Shown piece after piece: positions 39,425 through 48,118 of a DNA stretch of 64,000 nucleotides. The notes beneath the pieces were generated by a model, which was not told where the DNA came from, did not search any database, and saw nothing but the letters and a program-made list of their open reading frames with translations. This DNA is from Pararhizobium arenae (GTDB lineage: Bacteria > Pseudomonadota > Alphaproteobacteria > Rhizobiales > Rhizobiaceae). The stretch covers positions 124,001-188,000 of the forward strand of contig NZ_MOOY01000004.1 of assembly GCF_001931685.1 (NCBI RefSeq). The letters run 5' to 3'. A program made the position numbers and the translations under genes. How positions within the stretch are numbered: position 1 is the first letter of the stretch; every line of letters starts with the position of its first letter.

Positions 39425-40486
39425 TCAGAAGTCCCGTTGCAAGCGAATGGTGGCGCCGAATGCGTCGTCGTCGCCTCGTTCGCCATCGAAGCTGGTGTAG
39501 TTCAGTTCGGGCATGAACTTCAGGCCGTCGGCAACGGCATATTCCATGTTGAGTGCGCCGGCGAAGGTGCCGTCTTCCTCGTAAGCTGCCTGGGCATTGA
39601 ACGAAGCTTTTTCCGTCGCCTGCATCGCAAACCCGCCCCACGCGGCCCAGTCGCCGTTCCAGGCGCCGAAGTAGTTCAGGCGACGCGTGCCGCCGGGACC
39701 GTTGTCGTTGTCCCAGTCTGACTGGTAGCCGCCCATGACCCAGGCGGAGAAAACGTCGTTGAAGGTGATATCGACGCGTACCTTGCCGGCAAAGCTTTCC
39801 GCAAAAGTGTCATAACCGCCGACGGCCGAAATTCCACCCCAGTCCTGCTCGTACTTGACGCCGCCGATGATGCCGAGGTTATTGTCCTGGGTGTAGGAAA
39901 CCTCCGGAACCGGTGCGAAGCCGGTTTCGTAGGTGCCGGCGCCTTCCTCAAGGCCGATCAATGCGCTGAAGCCGTTGCTGCCTTCGTAAACGTAACTCAC
40001 CTGGTTTGTGCGATCGCCGGTATAGTCGATCACGTCGTCATTGATGATGTTACCGGCCGAATCGAGCCAGGTGTCGAAGCGGGAATCGGCGTAACCGGCG
40101 CGAAAGCCGCCAGCTTCGATGAAAGCGGCGTTGATGTAGGTGTCGTTGCTCGATTCCGAACGGAGTTCGATGAAGGATCGCACCGTGCCGATTTCCGTCT
40201 CGTTGCGCGCATCGAACTCGAGGCTGCCGCGCGTGAACGTCGACCACCCGATATCCTCACCGTCATAGGGGTCATCGCCAAGCCCCAGTTCGAAGCGGAC
40301 ATAGCCGCCGATCTTCAGGCAAGTCTCGCTGCCAGGAATATAAAAGTAGCCTTCACCATAGGCATCGCAGACGCGCACATACTCCATCGGTTCCGGCTCC
40401 GCCGCAACGATCGCGTCGGCGGCATGAGAGGCGGAAACAAACGAGAAGGCGGCTGCGGAGCCCGCAAGAAGAGCTTTGATGTTCAT
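39425..40486 (-). CDS. Porin, RopA/Omp2 family, copy 2
   Basis: This 353-residue protein has the same length and layout as copy 1: a signal peptide (MNIKALLAGSAAAFSFVSASHA), then ADAIVAAEPEPMEYVRVCDAYGEGYFY, the paired cysteines, repeated barrel segments such as VKYEQDWGGISAVGGYDTFAES, and the terminal IRLQRDF. The surface-loop regions differ most between the copies. The tandem arrangement points to gene duplication and divergence, possibly with different expression conditions. Confidence 0.93.
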   Translation of the reverse strand: MNIKALLAGSAAAFSFVSASHAADAIVAAEPEPMEYVRVCDAYGEGYFYIPGSETCLKIGGYVRFELGLGDDPYDGEDIGWSTFTRGSLEFDARNETEIGTVRSFIELRSESSNDTYINAAFIEAGGFRAGYADSRFDTWLDSAGNIINDDVIDYTGDRTNQVSYVYEGSNGFSALIGLEEGAGTYETGFAPVPEVSYTQDNNLGIIGGVKYEQDWGGISAVGGYDTFAESFAGKVRVDITFNDVFSAWVMGGYQSDWDNDNGPGGTRRLNYFGAWNGDWAAWGGFAMQATEKASFNAQAAYEEDGTFAGALNMEYAVADGLKFMPELNYTSFDGERGDDDAFGATIRLQRDF

Positions 40487-40706
40487 GGAAATCTCCGTGT
40501 CTATGCCGGGATGAGCGTCGGCATGCAAAACGCGGCGGCGTGTCGGTTTTCCGGGCATGTCGCCACGGGTGGCCGAGTCGCGTCGTCAGGGCGGAGGAAA
40601 TCACGCAGAATCGCGAAACTCCACCCCGGAAATCTTGCCGTTGGTTTCCTGCAGTGCGATCGCCAGTCGGTCGTGGCAAGATCGCCACGGTCGCGCGCGT
40701 TCGAAA

Positions 40707-41561
40707 TCAGAGGGTCAGTCGCATCGGATGGGCACGGTATGTACCGAGAATTCTGACCTTCTCGGAGAAGAACCTGAGCTCCTCCAACGCCTGTCGGACA
40801 TGGAGGTCTTCCGGGTGGCCTTCGATATCGGCGTAGAACTGGGTGGCGATGAACTTGCCGCCGAGTTGATAGCTTTCCAGCTTCGTCATGTTGATGCCGT
40901 TGGTCGCAAAGCCGCCAAGCGCCTTGTAGAGCGCGGCCGGGATGTTGCGGACATTGAAGACGAAGGTCGTAACGATCACATCCTTTTCAGTGCCGCGGCG
41001 GATATCCTGCGCATCGCGCGAAAGAACGACGAAGCGGGTGACGTTGTTTTCCGTGTCTTCGACGTTTTCCGCGATGATTTCGAGGCCGTACAAATCGGCT
41101 GCGAGGCGGGGGGCGAGCGCTGCCATGGAACGGTCGCCGGTCTCTGCGACCAGCTTCGCCGCACCCGCAGTGTCGCCGGCGACGATGGGCTTCCAGCCAT
41201 TGGCGCGCACGATCTTGCGGCACTGGCCGAGGGCATGAATGTGGCTGTGGACGGTGCGGATCTCGTCGCGCTTCACACCCGGCAGAACCATAAGCTGGAA
41301 GCGGATCGGCATGAAATATTCGCCGACGATATGCAGGCGCGATTCGGGCAACAGATGATGGATATCGGCGACACGCCCGGCGATCGTGTTCTCGATCGGG
41401 ATCATCGCCAGATCGGCTTCGCCGTTTTCAACGGCGAGGAAGGCGTCCTCGAAGGTCTGGCAGGGCAGGGGCTCCATGTCCGGGAACATGTCGCGGCAAG
41501 CCATGTCGGAATTGGCGCCGAAATCCCCCTGGAAGGAAATCCTGTTGGTTTTCGCGATCAT
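40707..41561 (-). CDS. pheA: Prephenate dehydratase
   Basis: This 284-residue monofunctional enzyme converts prephenate to phenylpyruvate for phenylalanine. It shows RISFQGDFGANSDMACRDMFPDMEPLPC, the NGEADLAMIPIENTIAGRVADIHHLL motif, and NVTRFVVLSRD with the catalytic Thr. A C-terminal ACT domain follows (about 200-275) with GGFATNGINMTKLESYQL, the phenylalanine-sensing site. There is no chorismate mutase domain. It is 4 bp downstream of kdsB and probably cotranscribed. Confidence 0.95.
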   Translation of the reverse strand: MIAKTNRISFQGDFGANSDMACRDMFPDMEPLPCQTFEDAFLAVENGEADLAMIPIENTIAGRVADIHHLLPESRLHIVGEYFMPIRFQLMVLPGVKRDEIRTVHSHIHALGQCRKIVRANGWKPIVAGDTAGAAKLVAETGDRSMAALAPRLAADLYGLEIIAENVEDTENNVTRFVVLSRDAQDIRRGTEKDVIVTTFVFNVRNIPAALYKALGGFATNGINMTKLESYQLGGKFIATQFYADIEGHPEDLHVRQALEELRFFSEKVRILGTYRAHPMRLTL

Positions 41562-41565
41562 GATC

Positions 41566-42318
41566 TCAGCCTTTCGCGGTCAGGAGGCGCCGGGCCTTTT
41601 CAAGGTCGGCGGGCGTATCGACGCCAAGGGGGATGGAGCGCACGATCTGCACGTCGATGCGCATCCCGGCTTCGAGCGCACGCAACTGTTCCAGCGATTC
41701 CCGCTTTTCAAGCGTCGAGGGCGGAAGGCTTACGAATGTCTCGAGCGCTGCGCGGCGATAGGCATACAGTCCGATATGGTGGTAAAGAGGCCCGGCTCCG
41801 TGCGGCGCGGTGGTGCGCGTAAAGTACAGAGCCCGCAAACGATCCTCGGAGATCGGCGAGCCGACGACCTTCACCACGTTGGGGTTCGTCTTTTCGTCTT
41901 CGTCCTCGATCTCGACGGTCAGCGTGGCGATATCAACCGCCGGGTTTTCGAGCGGTTTCAGGGCTGCGCGAATGGTCTCCGGTTCAATGGTCGGCAGGTC
42001 GCCTTGCACATTGATCACGACTTTCGCCTGGCCTTCGGGATCGCACTTCAGAAGCGCCTCGTGGATGCGGTCGGAGCCGGACTGGTGATCGACACGGGTC
42101 ATAACTGCCTCGAAGCCCGCCGCCGTCACCGCATCGAACGTATCCTGATGATCGACGGCGACAACGATTCGCCCGACACCCGCATCCCGTGCCCGCAAAG
42201 CCACCTGGACGATCATGGGAAGGCCGCAGATATCGGCCAGCGGCTTGCCCGGAAGGCGCGTCGAGGCCATTCGCGCCGGAATAAGGACGAGAGTTTCATG
42301 CAAATTGTCGCTGGTCAT
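41566..42318 (-). CDS. kdsB: 3-deoxy-manno-octulosonate cytidylyltransferase
   Basis: This 250-residue enzyme activates Kdo as CMP-Kdo for lipopolysaccharide inner-core synthesis. It has the nucleotide-binding [52 protein letters not shown] with the metal-binding Asp, and [38 protein letters not shown] at the C-terminal half. The start at 42318 is taken because [17 protein letters not shown] fits the family. It is divergent from the cytochrome gene. Confidence 0.95.
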   Translation of the reverse strand: MTSDNLHETLVLIPARMASTRLPGKPLADICGLPMIVQVALRARDAGVGRIVVAVDHQDTFDAVTAAGFEAVMTRVDHQSGSDRIHEALLKCDPEGQAKVVINVQGDLPTIEPETIRAALKPLENPAVDIATLTVEIEDEDEKTNPNVVKVVGSPISEDRLRALYFTRTTAPHGAGPLYHHIGLYAYRRAALETFVSLPPSTLEKRESLEQLRALEAGMRIDVQIVRSIPLGVDTPADLEKARRLLTAKG

Positions 42319-42473
42319 GCTTTGGCCTTCAAAGTACACAGGAAAAGTGTCAAAACGTCACGGTTCGGCGCGGAGAATGTCTGTTGCAACGGAAAGCCAA
42401 AAGACATAGGTTCCGCCCGATTTCAAGATGGGCCGGTTTTTTGTTTTTCCGGCGGTAAGGGGAGCGTTTACAG

Positions 42474-43106
42474 ATGAACTCATATGTGAACATGGGCGTA
42501 GGTGCCTTGCTGGGCACCGTCTTTGTTCTGATGTCCGTCTCGATCGCGTCGGAGGGCATTTTCCACTCGGAGAACCCCGAGAAGGAAGGTTTCGCGATCG
42601 TCGCTGAAGAGGGAACGTCGGAAGCCGGCGGCGGTGCCGAGGCTGAAGTCGAGGTCGATATCAAGCCGTTGCTTGCCGGCGCGGACGCGACTGCCGGTGC
42701 AACCGTCTTCAAAAAATGCGCGAGCTGTCACACCGCCGACAAGGGCGGGGCCAACAAAGTCGGTCCCAACCTTTTCGGCATCGTCGATCGCCCGATCGCA
42801 TCGCATGAAGGCTTCAGCTACTCGGCCGGCATGAAGACCTTCGCAGAAGCCAACAAGACCTGGACCTATGATCATCTGAGCTTCTTCATCGAGGCGCCGA
42901 AGAAGCATGTTCCGGGTACCGCAATGGGTTTTGCGGGGATCAAAAAGCCTGACGAACGTGCAAACCTGATCGCCTGGATGCGCGAACAGGCGGATAGCCC
43001 GGCACCCCTTCCGGAAGCGTCCGCTGCGGCTCCGGCTGCCGGCGAGGCTCAGCCGGCCGCAACTGAAGGCGAAGCCAAGCCGGTCGAACCTGCGCCTGCG
43101 AATTAA
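42474..43106 (+). CDS. Membrane-anchored class I cytochrome c (CycM-like)
   Basis: This 210-residue protein has an uncleaved N-terminal anchor ([25 protein letters not shown]) and a single class I heme-c domain with CASCHT (about 82-87) and the distal Met in [23 protein letters not shown] Pro/Ala/Glu-rich tail of about 35 residues follows. CycM-type cytochromes carry electrons to aa3-type oxidase at the periplasmic face of the inner membrane. It ends at a clear terminator. Confidence 0.9.
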   Translation: MNSYVNMGVGALLGTVFVLMSVSIASEGIFHSENPEKEGFAIVAEEGTSEAGGGAEAEVEVDIKPLLAGADATAGATVFKKCASCHTADKGGANKVGPNLFGIVDRPIASHEGFSYSAGMKTFAEANKTWTYDHLSFFIEAPKKHVPGTAMGFAGIKKPDERANLIAWMREQADSPAPLPEASAAAPAAGEAQPAATEGEAKPVEPAPAN

Positions 43107-43132
43107 GGTGCTGACGCAATTCTGCAAGATCG

Positions 43133-43158
43133 AGCCCGGCCGTCGCGCCGGGCTTTTT
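43133..43158 (+). terminator. Terminator after the cytochrome c gene
   Basis: A perfect 8-bp stem (AGCCCGGC / GCCGGGCT) with a 6-base loop is followed by TTTTTCG. It may also serve the convergent transporter gene. Confidence 0.85.
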
Positions 43159-43164
43159 CGTGTC

Positions 43165-44109
43165 CTACAGCAGAAGAAGCGCCCAGGCCGAAACTGAGAC
43201 GACACCGAGCGCCGTCGTCAATGTGATGGTCGATGACGCAAGGCCATGCCCGACATTGAAGTGGTTGGCGATTAGCCAGGCGTTGACGCCTGTCGGAACC
43301 GATGCGGTCAGAACGAGTGCAGCGGTCCAATCACGGTTGAGGCCCAGCAAATGGCAGGCGGCGAAAACGGTTGCCGGAAGCACGATAAGCTTCAGGGTCG
43401 AGGTAACGGCCGCAAGGCCGAGATTACCGGACAAGCCATATTTATCGAGCGCCATGCCGATCGAAACCAGAGCCGCCGGGGCGGCGACAGCCGCGATCTG
43501 ATCGATGACGATCTTGACAGGGCCGCCGAGTGGCGTGTCGAAAACGTGATAGAGCGCACCCAGCGCCAGGCCGATCACCAGCGGATTGCGAACGAGATTG
43601 CGGACGATGCCCTTCAACAGCCGCAGGGGACTTTGGGCAGCCTTGCCGCTTGTTTTTCGTTCAGCCTGTTCCATCAACACCGTGCCTGCGATCATCATGA
43701 CGGGAAGATGGACGGACAGCAGGATGGAAAGGGCGACAAGTCCGCTTTCTCCGACGTTTCGGGAGACCAGCGGCAGGCCGATGAAAACATTGTTGGCGAA
43801 GGCTGACGAGACACCGGAGAGGACGCCGATGCGGGCATCGCGGCCGAACAGTAAAGTCGCGGCCAGATGACCGAGACCCCAGGTGATGGCGACGCCGGAG
43901 AAATAGGCGACCCAGAGCAGCCATGGAGAACTGCCGCTGAAATCGGCTTCGGCGATCGTGCGAAAAAGAAGAACGGGAACGGCGACCCGGAAGACGAATT
44001 CGCTCAAACCGTCGCCGACGGTGGCCTTGAGATAGCCGAGCCGTACGATCAGCCAGCCGATGAGGATCAGCAGGAAGACCGGAACGACATTCAGGAAGAT
44101 ATCGGACAT
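43165..44109 (-). CDS. AEC family transporter (auxin-efflux-carrier-like permease)
   Basis: This 314-residue integral membrane protein has about ten transmembrane helices in two five-helix halves. It opens with VVPVFLLILIGWLIVRLGYLKATVGDGLSEFVFRVAVPVLLFRTI and has the characteristic GLALGAL and FAACHLLGLNRDWTAALVLTASVPTGVNAWLIANHF segments of the Mem_trans family. Bacterial members move malate, other carboxylates or unknown compounds. The gene is monocistronic. Confidence 0.9.
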   Translation of the reverse strand: MSDIFLNVVPVFLLILIGWLIVRLGYLKATVGDGLSEFVFRVAVPVLLFRTIAEADFSGSSPWLLWVAYFSGVAITWGLGHLAATLLFGRDARIGVLSGVSSAFANNVFIGLPLVSRNVGESGLVALSILLSVHLPVMMIAGTVLMEQAERKTSGKAAQSPLRLLKGIVRNLVRNPLVIGLALGALYHVFDTPLGGPVKIVIDQIAAVAAPAALVSIGMALDKYGLSGNLGLAAVTSTLKLIVLPATVFAACHLLGLNRDWTAALVLTASVPTGVNAWLIANHFNVGHGLASSTITLTTALGVVSVSAWALLLL

Positions 44110-44299
44110 AAGGGAAGGGTCTCTGGGAGAAAAGACGACCTTTGACCTTTACGACCCTGAAAGCGCCGCAGGCAACGTAAAATCGCCTAACCGCCTTTCT
44201 GCGCCTCACATTAGGAAACGCTTGAAAAAGTTATGTTCACGCAAGCCTCGCATGCGAGATTTAATGTGCGAAATTTAGCCTAGTTGAAAGGCGTCCCTA

Positions 44300-44557
44300 A
44301 TGAACGAAAAATGGTGGCAGGAACCTGTCGTCCTTGAACTTGGCGGGATTGGAAAATATCAGGTGGTTCGCAATACACGTGAAGCGGCCGAATGCCTGCT
44401 CGATCGATGGCCCGTTCACGAGGGCAGGGCCTATAAAGCGGCGATTACCATGTGCCGTTATGTCCTGAATGGCGAACAGCCGGTCGATTATGCGCGCCAG
44501 GATTTCATCGCCGCTGCGGTGGAAGCGTTCATCCATGTTGATCAGCCACGGTTTTAA
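44300..44557 (+). CDS. DUF982 domain protein
   Basis: This 85-residue protein consists of one DUF982 domain, a family abundant in rhizobia, with VVLELGGIGKYQVVRNTREAAECLLDRWPVHEGRAYKAAITMCRYVLNG. The function is unknown. It is preceded by a 190-bp region without a gene and is followed by the BON gene after 71 bp. Confidence 0.88.
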   Translation: MNEKWWQEPVVLELGGIGKYQVVRNTREAAECLLDRWPVHEGRAYKAAITMCRYVLNGEQPVDYARQDFIAAAVEAFIHVDQPRF

Positions 44558-44628
44558 AGATCGGATCGCCGCAAGGGCCTGGAACCTTAGCGTAGGCCTG
44601 ACGTTCCCTGTGTCGAAAGGAAACGTCG

Positions 44629-44895
44629 ATGGCTATGGAACGCCCCCCCTTTTATGCTCATCGCGATGACAGGCCGGATCTTCAGGACGAGGATCTGGCG
44701 GGCAAGGTATTGCGTTACCTTCGTTACGTTACCCTTATCGACACGTCGGATATTTCCGTGATGGCCATCGGGCGCACGATTGTCCTGAGCGGCACCGTCT
44801 CCTCCGAAGCGGAGAGAGGCTGTGTGGAAGAGGCCGCCGCAGCCGTGATCGGCGTTCACTTGATTGAAAACGAGCTCGAAATCCGCAAACATTGA
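44629..44895 (+). CDS. BON domain protein
   Basis: This 88-residue protein ends in a BON domain: LAGKVLRYLRYVTLIDTSDISVMAIGRTIVLSGTVSSEAERGCVEEAAAAVIGVHLIENELEI, with the central Gly (LSGTV). There is no signal peptide, although most BON proteins act at the envelope. Its N-terminus is polar. It lies just ahead of fnrN on the same strand but 151 bp away. Confidence 0.85.
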   Translation: MAMERPPFYAHRDDRPDLQDEDLAGKVLRYLRYVTLIDTSDISVMAIGRTIVLSGTVSSEAERGCVEEAAAAVIGVHLIENELEIRKH

Positions 44896-45046
44896 CCCCG
44901 GCAAAGGCCCGATATGGGTGTTTTTGTCGCAACCGGTGGTGTTCCGTGCCCTGACGGAAAGGTCTATTGATGAGGAGGGCGATGCGGGCCTTCCGTGCAA
45001 CGCGGAATGCCGGTGCAGCAATGAGACCGAACGGGGCGGGCTGGCG

Positions 45047-45772
45047 ATGACACGCTTGGATATTCACAATTCGCAAACGCCGGCGCTGTGCCAGAGCTGC
45101 GAAATTCGCCACAAGGGTATGTGCGGCGCTCTCAGTTCCGATGAACTGATGACACTCTCGCGCCATACGCGGCAGGTGCGTCATGAAGCCGGTGCCCAGC
45201 TTTCCAGCGAAGATGCGCCGATCACGTCCTATGCCAATGTCATGCGCGGCGTGGTGAAGCTCACGAAGGTTCTCGAGGACGGGCGTCAACAGGTCGTGGG
45301 CCTGCAATTTGCGCCGGATTTTGTTGGCCGTATCTACGGACAGACGAGCGATGTATCCGTCGAGGCTGCGTCCAATGTCGAACTCTGTCGGGTTCCGCGC
45401 ATGGCCCTTGAACAACTGGTCGCTGAGAACCCGAAGCTTGAACGGCGTTTGATGGAACAGACCCTGCGCGAACTGGATGAGGCGCGCGGGTGGATGGTGA
45501 CGCTCGGCCGCAAGACCGCAGCGGAGAAAGTGGCGAGCCTGCTCTATCTCATCGCCACCCATATCGATCCGTTAGGTGATAAGGAAGGCGTCGCGGTCAC
45601 GGAATTCGACCTGCCTCTCTCCCGCGCAGATATCGCCGATTTCCTCGGTCTCACCATCGAAACGGTATCGCGGCAGATGACGAAACTCCGAACGGCCGGT
45701 GTGATCAGCATTATCGCCAACCGGCACATCGTGGTGCCGGATATTCTACGTCTCAAGGCGCGTTGCGGCTGA
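45047..45772 (+). CDS. fnrN: FnrN-type Crp/Fnr oxygen-responsive regulator
   Basis: This 241-residue regulator senses oxygen through a [4Fe-4S] cluster. The N-terminal cysteines are at 15, 18 and 26 (CQSCEIRHKGMC) with the fourth at about 114 (VELCRVP), as in FNR and FnrN and unlike FixK, which lacks the cluster. The recognition helix carries IETVSRQMTKLR; the E-x2-S-R set binds TTGAT half-sites. The ATG at 45047 is chosen because the frame upstream does not resemble the family. Two matching sites lie upstream of hemN at 46.4 kb. Confidence 0.93.
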   Translation: MTRLDIHNSQTPALCQSCEIRHKGMCGALSSDELMTLSRHTRQVRHEAGAQLSSEDAPITSYANVMRGVVKLTKVLEDGRQQVVGLQFAPDFVGRIYGQTSDVSVEAASNVELCRVPRMALEQLVAENPKLERRLMEQTLRELDEARGWMVTLGRKTAAEKVASLLYLIATHIDPLGDKEGVAVTEFDLPLSRADIADFLGLTIETVSRQMTKLRTAGVISIIANRHIVVPDILRLKARCG

Positions 45773-46244
45773 GACCGGCAAGCATCTCGTCTTCACCTCC
45801 GGCGAGCAGCAATGGCATCAGGACATCCCTGTCGAACCATATGTGGCGACGCATGGCGGCAAAGAACGTGCGAAGCATGTAGCCCAACGTTTCCGCTGAC
45901 GGCGTCGCCCGTCCCCAGCCGCGTGCATTCAAGGCGTCGTACAGTTCCTCCGCATAGGCATCGTCTTCCAGATGCTCGTAGCGCAGCCTTTCGATCACGG
46001 CGTTCAAAGCTGGTGATGAAGCCGCGCGGCGTTGCAGCAAGGGAAAAAGCAGCAATTCCTCAAGCTTGTGTGCACGGTCCACAACGGCCGGAATGGTGCG
46101 GGCAAGGCGCAGGCAGTTCATTTTGCTGAGGCCAATTGGGAGTGCGTCCGCCATCTGTTCCAGTGCGTCGCAAAGGGCAAGTTGCTCACCCCAGATTTCG
46201 AGGAGGCTTTCGAAGGCTGAGTGATCGGGTGCCTGCGCGCGCAT
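45753..46244 (-). CDS. Hemerythrin-like (HHE) domain protein
   Basis: This 163-residue four-helix protein has histidines in a hemerythrin-like order: AHKLEELLLFPLL (about 57), YEHLEDDAYAEELY (about 89) and RRHIWFDRDVLMPLL (about 136), with acidic partners that could bind a di-iron centre. Such proteins bind oxygen, nitric oxide or iron. Its 3' end overlaps the fnrN 3' end by 20 bp, and its promoter region faces hemN and holds the FNR boxes. Confidence 0.82.
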   Translation of the reverse strand: MRAQAPDHSAFESLLEIWGEQLALCDALEQMADALPIGLSKMNCLRLARTIPAVVDRAHKLEELLLFPLLQRRAASSPALNAVIERLRYEHLEDDAYAEELYDALNARGWGRATPSAETLGYMLRTFFAAMRRHIWFDRDVLMPLLLAGGEDEMLAGLSRNAP

Positions 46245-46388
46245 TCGGCTCTTCCTTGCTCATCGGCCGTAAGGTCTGCGTCTTGGCCTTTCAGCCTCGA
46301 AAACGAACGGTGGAACCTTCGTGAGCAGGGCCGTGCCGGCTTCGGTGTCTCCCCTTCTGCGTTGTATTGTTGGTTGTCGCTGCATGCC

Positions 46389-46402
46389 TTGATCCAGATC
46401 AA
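46389..46402. promoter_or_regulatory. FNR/FixK anaerobox upstream of hemN, first site
   Basis: TTGATCCAGATCAA is a perfect TTGAT-N4-ATCAA palindrome. It lies 84 bp before the hemN start and about 145 bp before the divergent hemerythrin-like start. Confidence 0.9.
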
Positions 46403-46419
46403 GCATGGGAACAAGCGAT

Positions 46420-46433
46420 TTGACGAAGATCAA
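46420..46433. promoter_or_regulatory. FNR/FixK anaerobox upstream of hemN, second site
   Basis: TTGACGAAGATCAA matches the consensus TTGAT-N4-ATCAA with one mismatch. Its centre is 31 bp from that of the first site, about three helical turns, and it lies 53 bp before the hemN start. Confidence 0.75.
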
Positions 46434-46486
46434 GGCGCTTGCGCCTGTCATCGATAGGCTCTCTATCGACAAAGGAGTTTGCCCCG

Positions 46487-47821
46487 ATGACGACCAAGAC
46501 GCTTCTGCAATCAGTTCCCCGATACACGAGTTATCCGACCGCGCCGCATTTCCACGGGGGCATCGGGGCGGATGTCGCGCGCGCGTGGCTTGAGACGCTT
46601 CCGCCGGATGAGCCGGTTTCGCTCTATGTGCATATCCCGTTCTGTGACCGTCTTTGCTGGTTTTGCGCCTGCCATACCAAGCAGACGCGGCATTACCAAC
46701 CGGTGGCGGCTTACCTTGATGCCTTGCTTTGCGAGGTCGCGACGATCGGGCGGATTATACGGTCCCCCGTCAAGGCACTCCATTTCGGCGGCGGTTCGCC
46801 GACCATGCTGACGCCTGCCGACATGAAGAGGTTGGCCCGTCACCTGAAGGATACGTTCAATTTCGCGCCCGGCGCATCGGTTAGCGTCGAGATGGACCCG
46901 AACGACATGGATGAGGCGCGCTTTGATGCTCTGGCTGAAATCGGCATGACACGCGCCTCTCTCGGTATCCAGGATTTCGATCCGAAGGTGCAGCAGGTCA
47001 TCAACCGCATCCAATCCTTCGAGGATACGGCCCGGGTTGTGGAGAATGTTCGCGCACGCGGCGTCGGTTCGGTCAATCTGGATCTTCTGTATGGTCTGCC
47101 GCACCAGACGATGGACGGCGTTGCCACAACGATCCGGCAGACGCTGTCGTTGCGCCCGGACCGGCTGGCACTCTTTGGCTATGCTCACGTTCCCTGGTTT
47201 AAGAAACATCAGACGATGATCGACGAGGCGAGCCTGCCGGATGCCGGCGAACGGCTCGCGCAGGCGGACGAGGCCCGGCGGATCATTCTTGAAGCCGGTT
47301 ACCGGGCGATCGGTATCGATCATTTTGCCTTTGCATCAGACAGTCTTGCGCTTGCCGCGCAAAGCGGTCGGCTGCGGCGCAATTTTCAGGGCTATACCGA
47401 TGACAGCTGCGAAAGCCTGATCGGGCTGGGTCCATCCTCCATCAGTCAAGTGCCGCAGGGCTACCTGCAGACCATGCCGGCAACAGGCGAGTACATGCGT
47501 ATCGTCAAATCCGGGCAGATTGCAGCCGTGCGCGGCCTTGCGCTGAGCGAGGACGATCGCGCAAGGCGGTGGGTCATCGAGAGGCTGATGTGCGATTTCG
47601 CGTTCGATGGAAACGAGGCCATCAGGCAATTCGGCGCGGCCGCCCATCCGATTTTGCAGACGGCCCTTAGCCTTGCTGCCGGAAACGATCTCGGCTTCAG
47701 CCGCCTCGGAGAGCGGTTCGAACTGGCGCCAGAGACCGCCTACAAGACGGCGAGGCTCGTTGCGGCGGCATTCGACGCCTATCTGGGAAGCGGTATGGCC
47801 CGGCATTCCGCTGCCATATGA
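46487..47821 (+). CDS. hemN: Oxygen-independent coproporphyrinogen III oxidase
   Basis: This 444-residue radical-SAM enzyme makes protoporphyrinogen IX without oxygen. The cluster motif is YVHIPFCDRLCWFCACHTKQ (C-x3-C-x2-C plus the HemN Cys), then LHFGGGSPTML, VSVEMDPNDMDEARFDAL and RASLGIQDFDPKVQQVINRIQ. Length and the N-terminal SVPRYTSYPTAPHF match true HemN rather than HemW. AAAGGAG precedes the ATG. Two anaeroboxes upstream indicate induction by FnrN at low oxygen. Confidence 0.95.
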   Translation: MTTKTLLQSVPRYTSYPTAPHFHGGIGADVARAWLETLPPDEPVSLYVHIPFCDRLCWFCACHTKQTRHYQPVAAYLDALLCEVATIGRIIRSPVKALHFGGGSPTMLTPADMKRLARHLKDTFNFAPGASVSVEMDPNDMDEARFDALAEIGMTRASLGIQDFDPKVQQVINRIQSFEDTARVVENVRARGVGSVNLDLLYGLPHQTMDGVATTIRQTLSLRPDRLALFGYAHVPWFKKHQTMIDEASLPDAGERLAQADEARRIILEAGYRAIGIDHFAFASDSLALAAQSGRLRRNFQGYTDDSCESLIGLGPSSISQVPQGYLQTMPATGEYMRIVKSGQIAAVRGLALSEDDRARRWVIERLMCDFAFDGNEAIRQFGAAAHPILQTALSLAAGNDLGFSRLGERFELAPETAYKTARLVAAAFDAYLGSGMARHSAAI

Positions 47822-47883
47822 CGACGGAACCGGAGACGGGGTAGACGCGTTTCAGCGGCATTGAACCACGGAAGGAAATTTCG

Positions 47884-48057
47884 ATGCTGAAATGGGCGCT
47901 TATCTTCTTCGTTATCTCTCTGATTACCGGCTTTCTCGGTTTTTCCGGCGTATCGGCCGCGACCGCCACGATTGCAAAAATCCTGTTCTATATCGCGCTC
48001 GTCGTGTTCCTGATTTTCCTCGTGCTCGCCTTCATGGCTGGCAGCGTCGTGGTCTGA
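47884..48057 (+). CDS. DUF1328 (YtjA) family small membrane protein
   Basis: This 57-residue protein, too short for many gene finders, has two hydrophobic helices: [22 protein letters not shown] and [21 protein letters not shown]. The sequence matches the DUF1328/YtjA family of stress-associated inner-membrane proteins. GGAAGGAA precedes the ATG and a terminator follows the stop. Confidence 0.88.
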   Translation: MLKWALIFFVISLITGFLGFSGVSAATATIAKILFYIALVVFLIFLVLAFMAGSVVV

Positions 48058-48075
48058 CCCGTTCGCGAACAGGAT

Positions 48076-48104
48076 GGCCGGCGAAAGGTCCGCCGGCCTT
48101 CTTC
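48076..48104 (+). terminator. Terminator after the DUF1328 gene
   Basis: A perfect 8-bp stem (GGCCGGCG / CGCCGGCC) is followed by TTCTTC. It lies between convergent genes. Confidence 0.7.
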
Positions 48105-48118
48105 ACGGGGTAGACGCC

